DNA of 64,000 bases. It comes from Symbiodinium natans. Its lineage: Eukaryota; Sar; Dinophyceae; Suessiales; Symbiodiniaceae. The notes under the pieces are model-generated. The model saw only the letters and a list, made by a program, of their open reading frames with translations, was not told where the DNA came from and did not search any database. Location: assembly GCA_905221605.1 (NCBI GenBank), contig CAJNDS010002290.1:218501-282500 (forward strand), in the 5' to 3' direction. Below are positions 43,276-51,471 of this stretch, piece after piece. Within the stretch, counting starts at the first letter, position 1; each line of letters starts with the position of its first letter. The translations under genes and the position numbers were made by a program.

Positions 43276-43547
43276 GTTTAGGGTTTAGGGTTTAGGGTTT
43301 AAGGCTTCTTCCTTGCCTTCGAGTTAGGGAGTGAGGGTCTCAGCGACATCGACTTCCTAAACCCCGAAGTTCCTAAAGGCTAAGACCCTGAGATCTTAAG
43401 TTCCTAAGCTCAACCCCCTAAACCCCAAGACCCCTCAACCCTTAAACCCTACAGCCCAAACCCCTAATCCCTAAACCCAAACCCTAAACACTGAACTCCT
43501 AAGCCCCCAAACCCCTAAACCCCCAAAGGCCTTGAATAGCTGTCCAG

Positions 43548-46280
43548 GGGCGAAATCAAGCCTTACGGGGGGCCGGGAAGCTTGTGAGGGGGGGGGGGGT
43601 GGGTGGTAGAAAAACTGTCCGGGGTGTATTCGCCCTAATCCCCTCAACCCCTCAACCCCTCAACCCCTCAATCCTAAACCCCTCAATCCTAAACCCTAAA
43701 CCCCTAAAAACCCAGGGGGTGGGAAAAGTGCTTTTGGGGGGCGGAAGAAGAGCTGTGCACGTTCCCTAAACCCTAAACCCTAAACCCTAAACCCTAAACC
43801 CTAAACCCTAAACCCTAAACCCTAAACCCTAAACCCTAAACCCTAAACCCTATGCACGTTCTAGACCAGAACTCCGAAGCCCCTCAACCCTCGAAGCAAA
43901 GCCTTGGAGCCCCAAAAACCGACCCTAAATCCTAAGCCCTAAACCCTAAACCCTAAACCCTAAACCCTAAACCCTAAACCCTAAACCCTAAACCCTAAAC
44001 CCTAAACCCTAAACCCTAAACCCTATGCACGTTCTAGACCAGAACTCCGAAGCCCCTCAACCCTCGAAGCAAAGCCTTGGAGCCCCAAAAACCGACCCTA
44101 AATCCTAAGCCCTAAACCCTAAACCCTAAACCCTAAACCCTAAACCCTAAACCCTAAACCCTAAACCCTAAACCCTAAACCCCAAACCCTAAACCCTAAA
44201 CCCTAAACCCTATTCCCTTGAACCTTCAACCCTCAGAATCAGGACCAAGGGCAGCCCAGCCTCCACCAGAGGATCCATGGCCAGGAAGAGGAAAGTTCGG
44301 AAGGCGGGGTTTAGGGTTTAGGGTTTAGGGTTTGGGGTTTGGGGTTTGGGGTTTGGGGTTTAGGGTTTCGGGTTTAGGGGAGGGTTCTGGTTCTTTTCTG
44401 CGGTTTCATGGCTTCTGAGGTTCAAGGCCCAGGGTTGAGGGTTGTCTGGTTTTTGGTTCTGGGACGTTGGCCCCAACCTCAAATCCTCACGCACCAGAAG
44501 CCCTGAGCGCTGAGCCTTAGCATGTTTCCATCTATGGGGGGTAGCATGAACTGTTCAGTGCCTTCCGGGATCACACTCTTGTTTCAAAGGGAACAGCCTG
44601 CTGTTTCGCCTAGCTGTCGAGCCCTGCAAGCCTAAGGAAACCCAAAGAAACCCAAAGAAACCCTAGGAAACCTAGGAAACCCTAGGAAACCCTAAAAAAA
44701 AACCCGAGGGAACCCCAAGAAAACCCTAGGAAACCCAAGAAAACCCCAGGAAACCCTAGGAAACCCTAGGAAGATTTAGGAAGATTTAGGAAGCCCTAAA
44801 AACCCCTAGGAAGATCTGGGAAACCTAAAAAAAAACCCTTGGAAACCCTGACCCCTGGACAAACTGGACGCCCCAAAGCCGAAAGCCACGGAAGGTGATC
44901 CCGTTGGCAGCCAGGGGCTGAAGACTTCAACAGGTTTTGGGGCTTTGGGGGTGTGTAGGTTTAGGGCTTAGGGTTTAGGGTTTAGGGTTTAGGGTTCAGG
45001 GTTTAGGGTTTAGGGTTTAGGGTTTAGGCTTATATGGTCATCTGTCAAAATGGCGGTCCCTGCTTGGGCACCCTAAATAACAGGGGCTTGACAATCGCAA
45101 CTCCAGAATCGACCATCATTTAGAGAAGTCACCATATAGGGGTCGGAATAATTGCGAATCATATTCCTTCATGGTCCCTTTATGAATATACTATAATCAC
45201 CCCCCCCAAAAAAAACCTAGTCTACTTATTATATCAGGTTTTGAGTTGACTGAGTAGCTGAGTGAGTACTTTACACTTTTTGGGGTACTCTATTCCTGGA
45301 TAGAACTGGAAGTGTACACCTTTTTTTGGGGGCTTATGAACTCAGCAACTAAGTTGAGGGGGTGTTTAGGGTTTAGGGGTGTAGGGCGGTTTCAGGGTTT
45401 AGAGGTTCAGGGGTCTAGGGGAGCTTTGGGAGCTGCAGGTGTTTGGGAGGGCTTCGGGCTTAGCAGGGTTCCCGGTTCATGTAGGGCGTCTCCGGGCTGC
45501 CGGGAGTTTGGGTATTGGATTTTGGTTGATTTCCTTTAGGGTTTAGGGTTTAGGGTTTAGGGTTTCGGGTTTAGGGCCAAAGGGGCCTCAGCATGTCGGA
45601 CATGGAAAACTTGAGCCTCGCAAAAATTCCGAGATGGCCACCAGACAGCAAGTGTTTGGCGCCGCCCCGGCAACAACTGGCTGGTTCCTAGTAGAGAATG
45701 AGGGAATGGGGGGTCCCCTATATCATCCCCTAATTAAGGGGTATATATATATATATAAGTACATATATAGGGCCCTACTTCCCTCATTCCCTACAAACAT
45801 AAGAACCAGGGGAAACCGAGACCTTGGCCTCCAGCCTGTGGTCTTCGGGCCGGAGGTTGCCCCCCCAAAGTGCATCGTGAGCCTCTCGTGCGCAAGATGC
45901 CTCCCCTGAATTCCCAGCACTTGCCAGTTATGCGACACCAGCCCCTTGTAGTCCTGAATCCATGTCAGGCGTCCGGCATCACAACCCTCAACCCTGAACA
46001 CCCTCAACCCTAAAACCCTAACTAAACCCCCAAAAATCCTAAACCCTCAGGTCCCCCGGAGTCCCACTACTTGGAGGCGGAATTATCACCCCAAGTATAA
46101 CGGTACTTACAAGCCCCCTAAGTCCCCCAAGTCCTCCAAGTTTATAAGTCGACTTATCATTGGGGTTATAAGTACCCATGAACCTCCAAGTAGTGCTCCG
46201 CTGCTCATTCCAAGGTCCTCGCGAACTGGTGCGCCCACAAGGGCTACCCACGCCTGAAGGAGGATGAAGAGGAGAGTTGA
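43548..46280 (+). CDS. Five-exon candidate gene end (all exons multiples of three)
   Basis: Exons are 43548-43583 (36 bp), 43716-43760 (45), 44237-44308 (72), 45592-45651 (60) and 46215-46280 (66). In phase 0 they read GRNQALRGAGKL, GVGKVLLGGGRRAVH, NQDQGQPSLHQRIHGQEEES, HVGHGKLEPRKNSEMATRQQ and VLANWCAHKGYPRLKEDEEE ending in TGA. Because every exon is a multiple of three, a second frame also stays open (MARKRKVRKAG in exon 3, MSDMENLSLAKIPRWPPDS in exon 4), so exon edges are better supported than the frame. Donors are GTGAGG, GTTCCC, GTTTAG and GTGTTT. No family recognised. Confidence 0.45.
43765..44213 (-). repeat. CCCTAAA blocks within a 173-bp tandem duplication
   Basis: TATGCACGTTCTAGACCAGA and the following unique 70 bp plus a CCCTAAA run occur at 43851-44023 and again from 44024. 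The unique part was copied together with its telomeric block. Confidence 0.97.
44309..44375 (+). repeat. TTTAGGG/TTTGGGG block
   Basis: Starts at the donor of the exon ending at 44308. Confidence 0.95.
44640..44835 (-). repeat. CCCTAGGAAA decamer-like array
   Basis: About 15 degenerate units of CCCTAGGAAA or CCCAAGAAAA, apparently derived from CCCTAAA with inserted bases. Confidence 0.85.
45133..45205. mobile_element. Short element, GGGGTCGGAATAATT family
   Basis: Shares GGGTCGGAATAATT, ATATTCCTT and ATGGTCCCTT with 54391-54470, and a weaker match with 12305-12375. The ends ATAGGGG and CACCCCC are short inverted repeats. Confidence 0.6.
45681..45811. mobile_element. TIR element with AT microsatellite core
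   Basis: CTGGTTCCTAGTAGAGAATG with AGGGAA mirrors TTCCCTCATTCCCTAC and AAGAACCAGG. The centre is a (TA)n run. Confidence 0.8.
46065..46195. mobile_element. TIR element, TTGGAGGTTCATGG family, complete copy
   Basis: CACTACTTGGAGG at the left mirrors CCTCCAAGTAGTG at the right, with further internal pairing (ACTTATAA types). About 131 bp, ending 19 bp before a candidate terminal exon. Confidence 0.85.
46215..46280 (+). CDS. Terminal exon of the 43.5-46.3 kb model
   Basis: The acceptor CCAAG is followed by VLANWCAHKGYPRLKEDEEE, S and TGA. A short degenerate G block follows from 46280. Confidence 0.5.
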   Translation, partial: VLANWCAHKGYPRLKEDEEES

Positions 46281-46758
46281 GGGTTTAGGAGTTTAGGGGT
46301 TGTGTAGGACTCAGGATTTAGGGTTTGAGGGAAGGTTCAAGGTTTGAGGGTTTAGGGTTTGAGGGCTCAGCGTTTGGGAGATATCATGGCCCACCCCCGC
46401 TGCACCCCCCAGCATCTTCCTTGCCTTCTTCGGCAATGCTTGCTGGTGTTGTTGCATTCTTGAGATGCGTGTCGCTGGGAGCGGTTTATGTGAAAGCCCG
46501 TTGCATTAGAACACATGGCTGTGCAGACTGGCGCAAGACAGGCTCTGTTTGTTTCAGTCTTGAGCGATTGGGAGGGATGGGAAGCCAAGAGTCGACCTTT
46601 ACTAACTTCCAGATGCGTGCATGGGTGCCGAAATCCTTCCGTCAAGTTAGCAATGATGTTCACGAAGTGTCAGGGGTGAGATTGTCGATGCGGAAGGTGC
46701 GAGAAGGAAAGCCCTAAACCCGGCCCCCCTCATCCCCTCATTCTCAGACCGGAAAGGA

Positions 46759-46771
46759 GCATTTGGCTCAA
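46759..46771 (+). promoter_or_regulatory. Spliced-leader-like relict upstream of the transporter
   Basis: GCATTTGGCTCAA resembles GCCATTTTGGCTCAA of the dinoflagellate spliced leader with gaps. It ends 33 bp before the ATG at 46805. Such relicts are known at the 5' ends of genes re-inserted from mRNA. Confidence 0.4.
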
Positions 46772-46804
46772 AAACGGGGGCCTCCGTGCATACTCAGCCC
46801 GAGG

Positions 46805-48190
46805 ATGAGGCTGAGGTGCAGTAAGCAGATGCAGCCCAGCTCTACGAAGGAGCGCCTGCCGTTTCTCCACCTTGCCTTCTTGTGCGTGCTGGAAGCTGCG
46901 TACTTCTACACGCTCAGCAACATCTTCAGCTTTGCGGGCATTCTCAGTGTGGACCTCGGATGGGCTCCGGACAAGAACCAGGCGGGCTTCGTGGCAGGCT
47001 GGTTGCAATCCTCCAACGTCTTCGGCCGCATCTTTACGTCTCCGGTCTGGGGCTTTGTCGCGGGCCGCTATGGCATCAAGGTTGTGCTTGTCATTACTTT
47101 GGTCTCCATGCTGGTGGGCGGCATTCTCTTCGGTTTCTGCACGAACCTCATTGCAGCGATGAGCGTTCGCTTCATTTTCTTTGGGCTTCTGAACGGCTGG
47201 CAGGTTTTGATAGGTCCTTGTGCGATTGCTGCGGCTGGACGCGAACGCCAAACAGAAGTTCTAGGACTGATCTATGCAGCCGACGGCAGCATGCAGTTGA
47301 TAGGTCCACTCGTAGGAGGCTGGACTTATGGCGCCTTCGAAGAATTTCCAGCACTACTGCCAAGCCTGATTGGATGTGGTTTGAGTATTCTTGCCTCCGT
47401 CCTCTTGCTTGCGGTCCGCAAGACCTTCGCGCAAGAGGAGCGTACGGTCAAGGCAACGCAGGCAGAACCTCGATGGGATCCCCCACTTCCCTCGCTTCCG
47501 AAGCCCCGCTCGTCAATTTTCCAGAAGCCTTTGCCGCTGATCTTCTTCATGCGCTTTGTCTCAGGGTGCGCCACGTATGCCATGTTTGATGCTGTGCCGT
47601 TGTGGCTAATCTCCGACACTGAACTGGGTGGCCATGGAATGACTGAAAAGTCAGTCGGCTCTTTTCTCTGCAGATCGGCTGTTTGGTACATCATCTACTT
47701 CACCTGGGTCCTGCCATGGTGCTCGAAGCAGTTTGGAAGTCGCTGCTACAGCATTGTGGTAAGTGTCGTTGCAGCAGCCACGGCTTGCTTCTTGCCTTTC
47801 TCTCCACACATTCCAGCAGCCAACGTGTTGCACCTCGTCTGGGCATCTGCCCTGATTGGCAACAATGTGCTGAACGTTGCTTTCACCAACAATGCGTGTC
47901 CGGAACATCATTTCATGGCAACTGGTCTTGCAGTGACTTCTGAGACAGTTGGGAAAGCCATTGGACCAGCGGCGTCTTCTTCAGTTTTCGCGTGGACACT
48001 GCGAACTTGGGGCTGGCACGGGCATGGCGCCCTGTTTTTCATGTTGGCGGGATGCTCGATCATTCAGATCGCTTGTGTCCTTTGTCTGCCCGACTACGTC
48101 GAGCCTGCTTGCCAGCCTCTAGAGGCAGGGCCAGCTGATTCTAGCATCGCGGGTAAGGAAGATAAAGCTGTGGATTCTTCACATGCTTGA
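46805..48190 (+). CDS. Major facilitator superfamily transporter (461 aa, intronless)
   Basis: ATG at 46805 is the first in a frame open from about 46763; an alternative is M9. The protein has about 12 hydrophobic helices in two halves separated by a polar linker near residues 205-240. SPVWGFVAGRYGIK (about 79-92) matches the MFS loop 2-3 motif, and QLIGPLVGG is typical of helix 5. TNNACPEHHFMATG followed by TVGKAIGPA is like the ZIFL/TETA-type drug or metal-chelate proton antiporters. The substrate cannot be set from sequence. The C-terminal tail (about 30 residues) is polar. There are no introns and no telomeric repeat inside, while all around is repeat-filled; with the spliced-leader-like relict upstream this suggests retroposition from mRNA. 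It is the best-supported gene in the window. Confidence 0.9.
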   Translation: MRLRCSKQMQPSSTKERLPFLHLAFLCVLEAAYFYTLSNIFSFAGILSVDLGWAPDKNQAGFVAGWLQSSNVFGRIFTSPVWGFVAGRYGIKVVLVITLVSMLVGGILFGFCTNLIAAMSVRFIFFGLLNGWQVLIGPCAIAAAGRERQTEVLGLIYAADGSMQLIGPLVGGWTYGAFEEFPALLPSLIGCGLSILASVLLLAVRKTFAQEERTVKATQAEPRWDPPLPSLPKPRSSIFQKPLPLIFFMRFVSGCATYAMFDAVPLWLISDTELGGHGMTEKSVGSFLCRSAVWYIIYFTWVLPWCSKQFGSRCYSIVVSVVAAATACFLPFSPHIPAANVLHLVWASALIGNNVLNVAFTNNACPEHHFMATGLAVTSETVGKAIGPAASSSVFAWTLRTWGWHGHGALFFMLAGCSIIQIACVLCLPDYVEPACQPLEAGPADSSIAGKEDKAVDSSHA

Positions 48191-48706
48191 GATGGCCCTC
48201 ATGTCTTCCTGAAAACCAGGTTTCACTTCCCCTGCATAGTTAATTGCCCCACCCAGTTTCGGCAAGGTTGGGGCTCTGGCCTAATTCAGACATGTCCCGG
48301 GCACCAGCCCCTGGCTGCTCACACGTAGTAGCAGCAGCAGCAGGATCCTGTTCCCAGCTGTTTGATGCAATTTAGAACCCCCCGGCCCCTCCGCGAGACC
48401 GTAGCGTAGCCTTGCAGAAATATGGCACACCAGAGGATAGCAGTTTGGGGTGACAAGTAGAAGGCTTGCGGGTCTGGTCAGTAAGTGGGATGACGGTGCA
48501 ACCTTTTGATGATCTGGAGCTAGGGATTCAAGTTCAGGTTTGTTCAGGATCCAAGTCGGCTTCCAGAATTGCGGACGAGGTCTTTGCGGATTAGTGCAAC
48601 TTAAACATCAAGCAGAAGCAGCAGTCGCGCGCACGATGCTTACTGCGCTGGCGTGGATTCCTGGGCCGCCTCCACAACCCCTAGCCCTGAACATGTGAAG
48701 TTGTAT

Positions 48707-48830
48707 GGGGGTTTACGAATGTAGGGGAACCCTAATATTGTTCCCCAAATAATAGGACCCCCTTAGAAAAAAGATCCCAAAAAGGTTTATACCCCTCATG
48801 TCGGAAACCCCCCCATATGTCAGTTTAGTA
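48707..48830. mobile_element. TIR element, GGGGTTTACGAA family, copy 5
   Basis: GGGGGTTTACGAATGTAGGG opens it and CATGTCGGAAACCCCCCC closes it as an imperfect inverted repeat. The interior is shared with other copies in reverse orientation. Confidence 0.7.
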
Positions 48831-48981
48831 TTTCGCTTAGGGCTTCATTCTTAAGGCCTGGGCCTCTCACGGTACTCAGGGTCTTCGGGTTCTTGGCACT
48901 CTCAGGGTCGACTCGTTCGGGCTTTGGGGTGCTTCGGGTTCCTGGAGGCTTTTGGGGTTCTCAGGCTTCGTTGGGTTTATC

Positions 48982-49131
48982 ATGGGTTCCCCTACTACCC
49001 CCTCTATACTACCCACCCCTAGGTTCCCCTCATAACTGAGGTTATTTCGGGAAATATGAAGCCTGATTCAGGTTATTTAAGGGGGGAAGCTAGCGAGGGT
49101 GATGTAGAGGGGGGGTAGTAGGGGAACCCAT
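48982..49131. mobile_element. TIR element, ATGGGTTCCCCTACTACC family
   Basis: ATGGGTTCCCCTACTACCCC and GGGGTAGTAGGGGAACCCAT are nearly perfect 20-bp terminal inverted repeats. About 150 bp, single copy in the window. Confidence 0.9.
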
Positions 49132-49227
49132 ACACCCTAAACCCTAAACCCCAAACCCCAAACCCCAAACCCACAGGCTTGTGCTTCTTAGGGTTTAAGG
49201 TTCTTAGGGTTCTTGAGTCTTGGCATC

Positions 49228-49287
49228 ATGGAGCCCAGCCGCCTTCAGTCCAAAACCTTTTACAAAGGGGACGCCCTGGCCTCGCTG
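49228..49287 (+). CDS. Candidate first exon (MEPSRLQSKTFYKGDALASL)
   Basis: An ATG opens a protein-like reading that runs into a CCCTAAA block. There is no clear GT donor; GC sites are possible. It could start the ankyrin gene downstream, but the link is not shown. Confidence 0.3.
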
Positions 49288-49289
49288 GG

Positions 49290-49375
49290 CCCTAAACCGT
49301 AAACCCTAAACCCTAAACCCTAAACCCTAAACCCTCAACCCTCAACCCTAAACCCTCAGCCCTCAGCCCTTAAGC
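49290..49375 (-). repeat. CCCTAAA block
   Basis: About 12 units with CCCTCAA variants. Confidence 0.95.
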
Positions 49376-49739
49376 TTCAAAGAGAAGGAGTCTAGGGTCT
49401 ACCGTTCTTCCGAACGCCCTACAGCTTCTACAAAAACCAACTACCCTGAACCGAAAGACGCACAATCAACATCCGCAACCTGCCATCAGGAGAAGGTGGA
49501 GGACCGGCAATCTGGCTCGATCATTTGGGGGCCTTCACCCGGGGGGTGGGGCCCTAAACCCCTCAACCCTCAACCCTCAACCCTGAACCCTACACCCTGG
49601 TGGGGGGGGGGGCCTTTCTTCTTTGAGCCCTGGAAGCCCTTTAGACCTTGGGCTTTACGGGTCAAAGCTTGGTATTAATTTGGGCACTCCTTGGGCTGCT
49701 GGGCTGCTTGTTCGTATTGCTACTACTTTACTACTACGT

Positions 49740-49800
49740 CATTGTATATATGTATATGTACATGTATGTATGTATATATATATATATATATATATACAGA
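49740..49800. repeat. (TA)n/(TATG)n microsatellite
   Basis: Alternating TATG and TA repeats. Confidence 0.95.
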
Positions 49801-50236
49801 GTATGATATTGGACTCGGCCGCTTATGATATCATTGCAACTATATACCAAGTATAAATGCGTTATTATTGGGGCTTCTTTTTGTAAGTTGTTCCCGTTGT
49901 GATGGGGTCCATGTTTATGCGGTCCCTTAGTATTGTCGAGGTTACTTGGAGGCTCATGGATAGTTAGCAAGCAGGATTTTAAGTATCAACATAACTTTAG
50001 TTTCCATACTTACAACCCCTTCTTATCGCTATGCCGTGCAAATCTAAGGCAGTAATCTCTAATCCCAGAGCCCCAGATTCCTAACTTACACACCCAAGCC
50101 CCAAGCCTTATTTGGCAAGGGCTTAGAGTTTTAGGGTTTAAGGTTTAAGGGTTAGGGTTTAGCAGAGCTTAGAGCTTAGGGCTACGGTGTTGGGGTCCCC
50201 AGGGTTTGTGCGGGTTTTGGGTGCGTTGAAACGCAG

Positions 50237-50288
50237 GAGAGGAAGACGACCTTCTGGGATGAGCTGGGGCACCTGATTCTCGCGAGGG
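50237..50288 (+). CDS. Candidate exon (ERKTTFWDELGHLILAR)
   Basis: It lies between AACGCAG and GG|GTGTGG, with telomeric G units downstream. Its phase does not match the exon at 51393, so an exon is missing or it belongs elsewhere. Confidence 0.4.
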
Positions 50289-50689
50289 GTGTGGCACGTT
50301 TGGGTTTAGGGTCGACCAGTTACTCGTCGCTATGTGTCACCATGGGTGGTTTAAAGTTCTTCTATTTGGTTTCTTTCGAGTTTCGTCTAGGACTTGAGGG
50401 ACGAGTGTGCTCAGCCATCGCTTTCCCGGGCGGTTGTTTCATGGGGCCCCTTAGGGAACATTCAGACTCCCAAGCCCGGCGCCGTCTCAGTGATTGGCGT
50501 TTGAAGCTTAAGGCAAGGAGATAGCCCCATGCCCTTCAAGACCTAACATGGGTACAACCCTAAACCCCAAACCCCAAACCGTAAATCCAAAGCCCTAAAC
50601 TGCACTTGACTCTCCAAGGTCCTGTAATGGGATCGGAGTGGTGTACCTACACCTGCAGCCCCTGAAGCCATACACCCAAAGCTCTTGGG

Positions 50690-51075
50690 TTGAGGGTTTA
50701 GGGTTTAGGGTTTGGGGTTTGGGGTTTAGGGGTTCCTAAGCCCTCAACAGCTGCAAACCCAAACCCCCCGTTTAAACTGTGAACCCAAGCCCCTTCCGGT
50801 TGGAGGCCAGGGGTTTGTAGCAGGGTTCCGAAACCTGCCTCATCGTACACCCAAAGCCTTTTGGGTTTAGGGTTTAGGGTTTAGGGTTTAGGAGCTCCTA
50901 AACCCTTAAACTGCAAGCCCAGAGCTTCTTGCGTTTCGGGGTTCAGGGGGGTCTAAGCACCTAAACCCTAAACCCTAAACCTAAACGCTAAACCCTAAAC
51001 GCTAAACCCTAAACCCTAAAACCTAAATCATCTAAACCCTAAACCCTGAACCCTAAACTCTAAACCCTAAACCTT
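50690..51075. repeat. G and C blocks with a short duplicated unit
   Basis: TACACCCAAAGC and the following TTTAGGG run occur at about 50670 and 50847. C-strand units lie at 50955-51075. Confidence 0.9.
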
Positions 51076-51172
51076 TTCGGGTTCGTGGTTCCTCGGCCCC
51101 AAGCCCATAGCCTTCAGGATTTAGAGTCTCATTCCCAAAACTTCAGCCCTAAACTAGTAGAGCCGTACTTGG

Positions 51173-51245
51173 AGGCTCATGGGTACTTATAACCCCACTT
51201 GCAAGTCTGACTTAGGGCGCTTATCGGTACAGCTATAATTGGGGT
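51173..51245. mobile_element. TIR element fragment, TTGGAGGTTCATGG family
   Basis: Starts TACTTGGAGGCTCATGGGTA, then TTATAACCCC and TATAATTGGGGTTA. The right terminus is not recognisable. Confidence 0.6.
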
Positions 51246-51392
51246 TAGGAAACCCGAAGCCCTAAACCCTAAACCCTAAACCATAAACCATAAACCCTAA
51301 ACCCTAAACCCTAAACCCTAAACTTTCCCTAAACCCTAAACTCTAAACTCTAAACCCCAAACCCGGTTGTAAACAGCCTGAACCTCTCCTAG

Positions 51393-51471
51393 GGCCTTGG
51401 CCGTGCGTGGGCACGCGGACTACCTCTGGAGTGCCAACAACGCGCCGGGCTCGGCTCGGGTTTGCTTGCAG
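51393..51471 (+). CDS. Exon GHADYLWSANNAPGSARVCL, donor CAG|GTTTAGGG
   Basis: The acceptor TCCTAG lies about 25 bp after a C block. The donor is the first unit of a TTTAGGG block. It joins in phase to 52548. Confidence 0.55.

Larger units (their letters stand above)
48191..49227. other. 3' flank of the transporter gene and TIR elements; no gene
   Basis: 48191-48700 is unique without open frames of note. Two TIR elements follow, listed separately. Confidence 0.5.

Noticed and set aside
46763-46804. Extended N-terminus of the MFS transporter from 46763
   Set aside because: That frame begins with TTG; the first ATG is 46805, and the leader-like relict overlaps the extension.
49734-49970. Protein frames over TA/TATG microsatellites
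   Set aside because: Tyr/Ile repeats encoded by simple sequence, no gene support.
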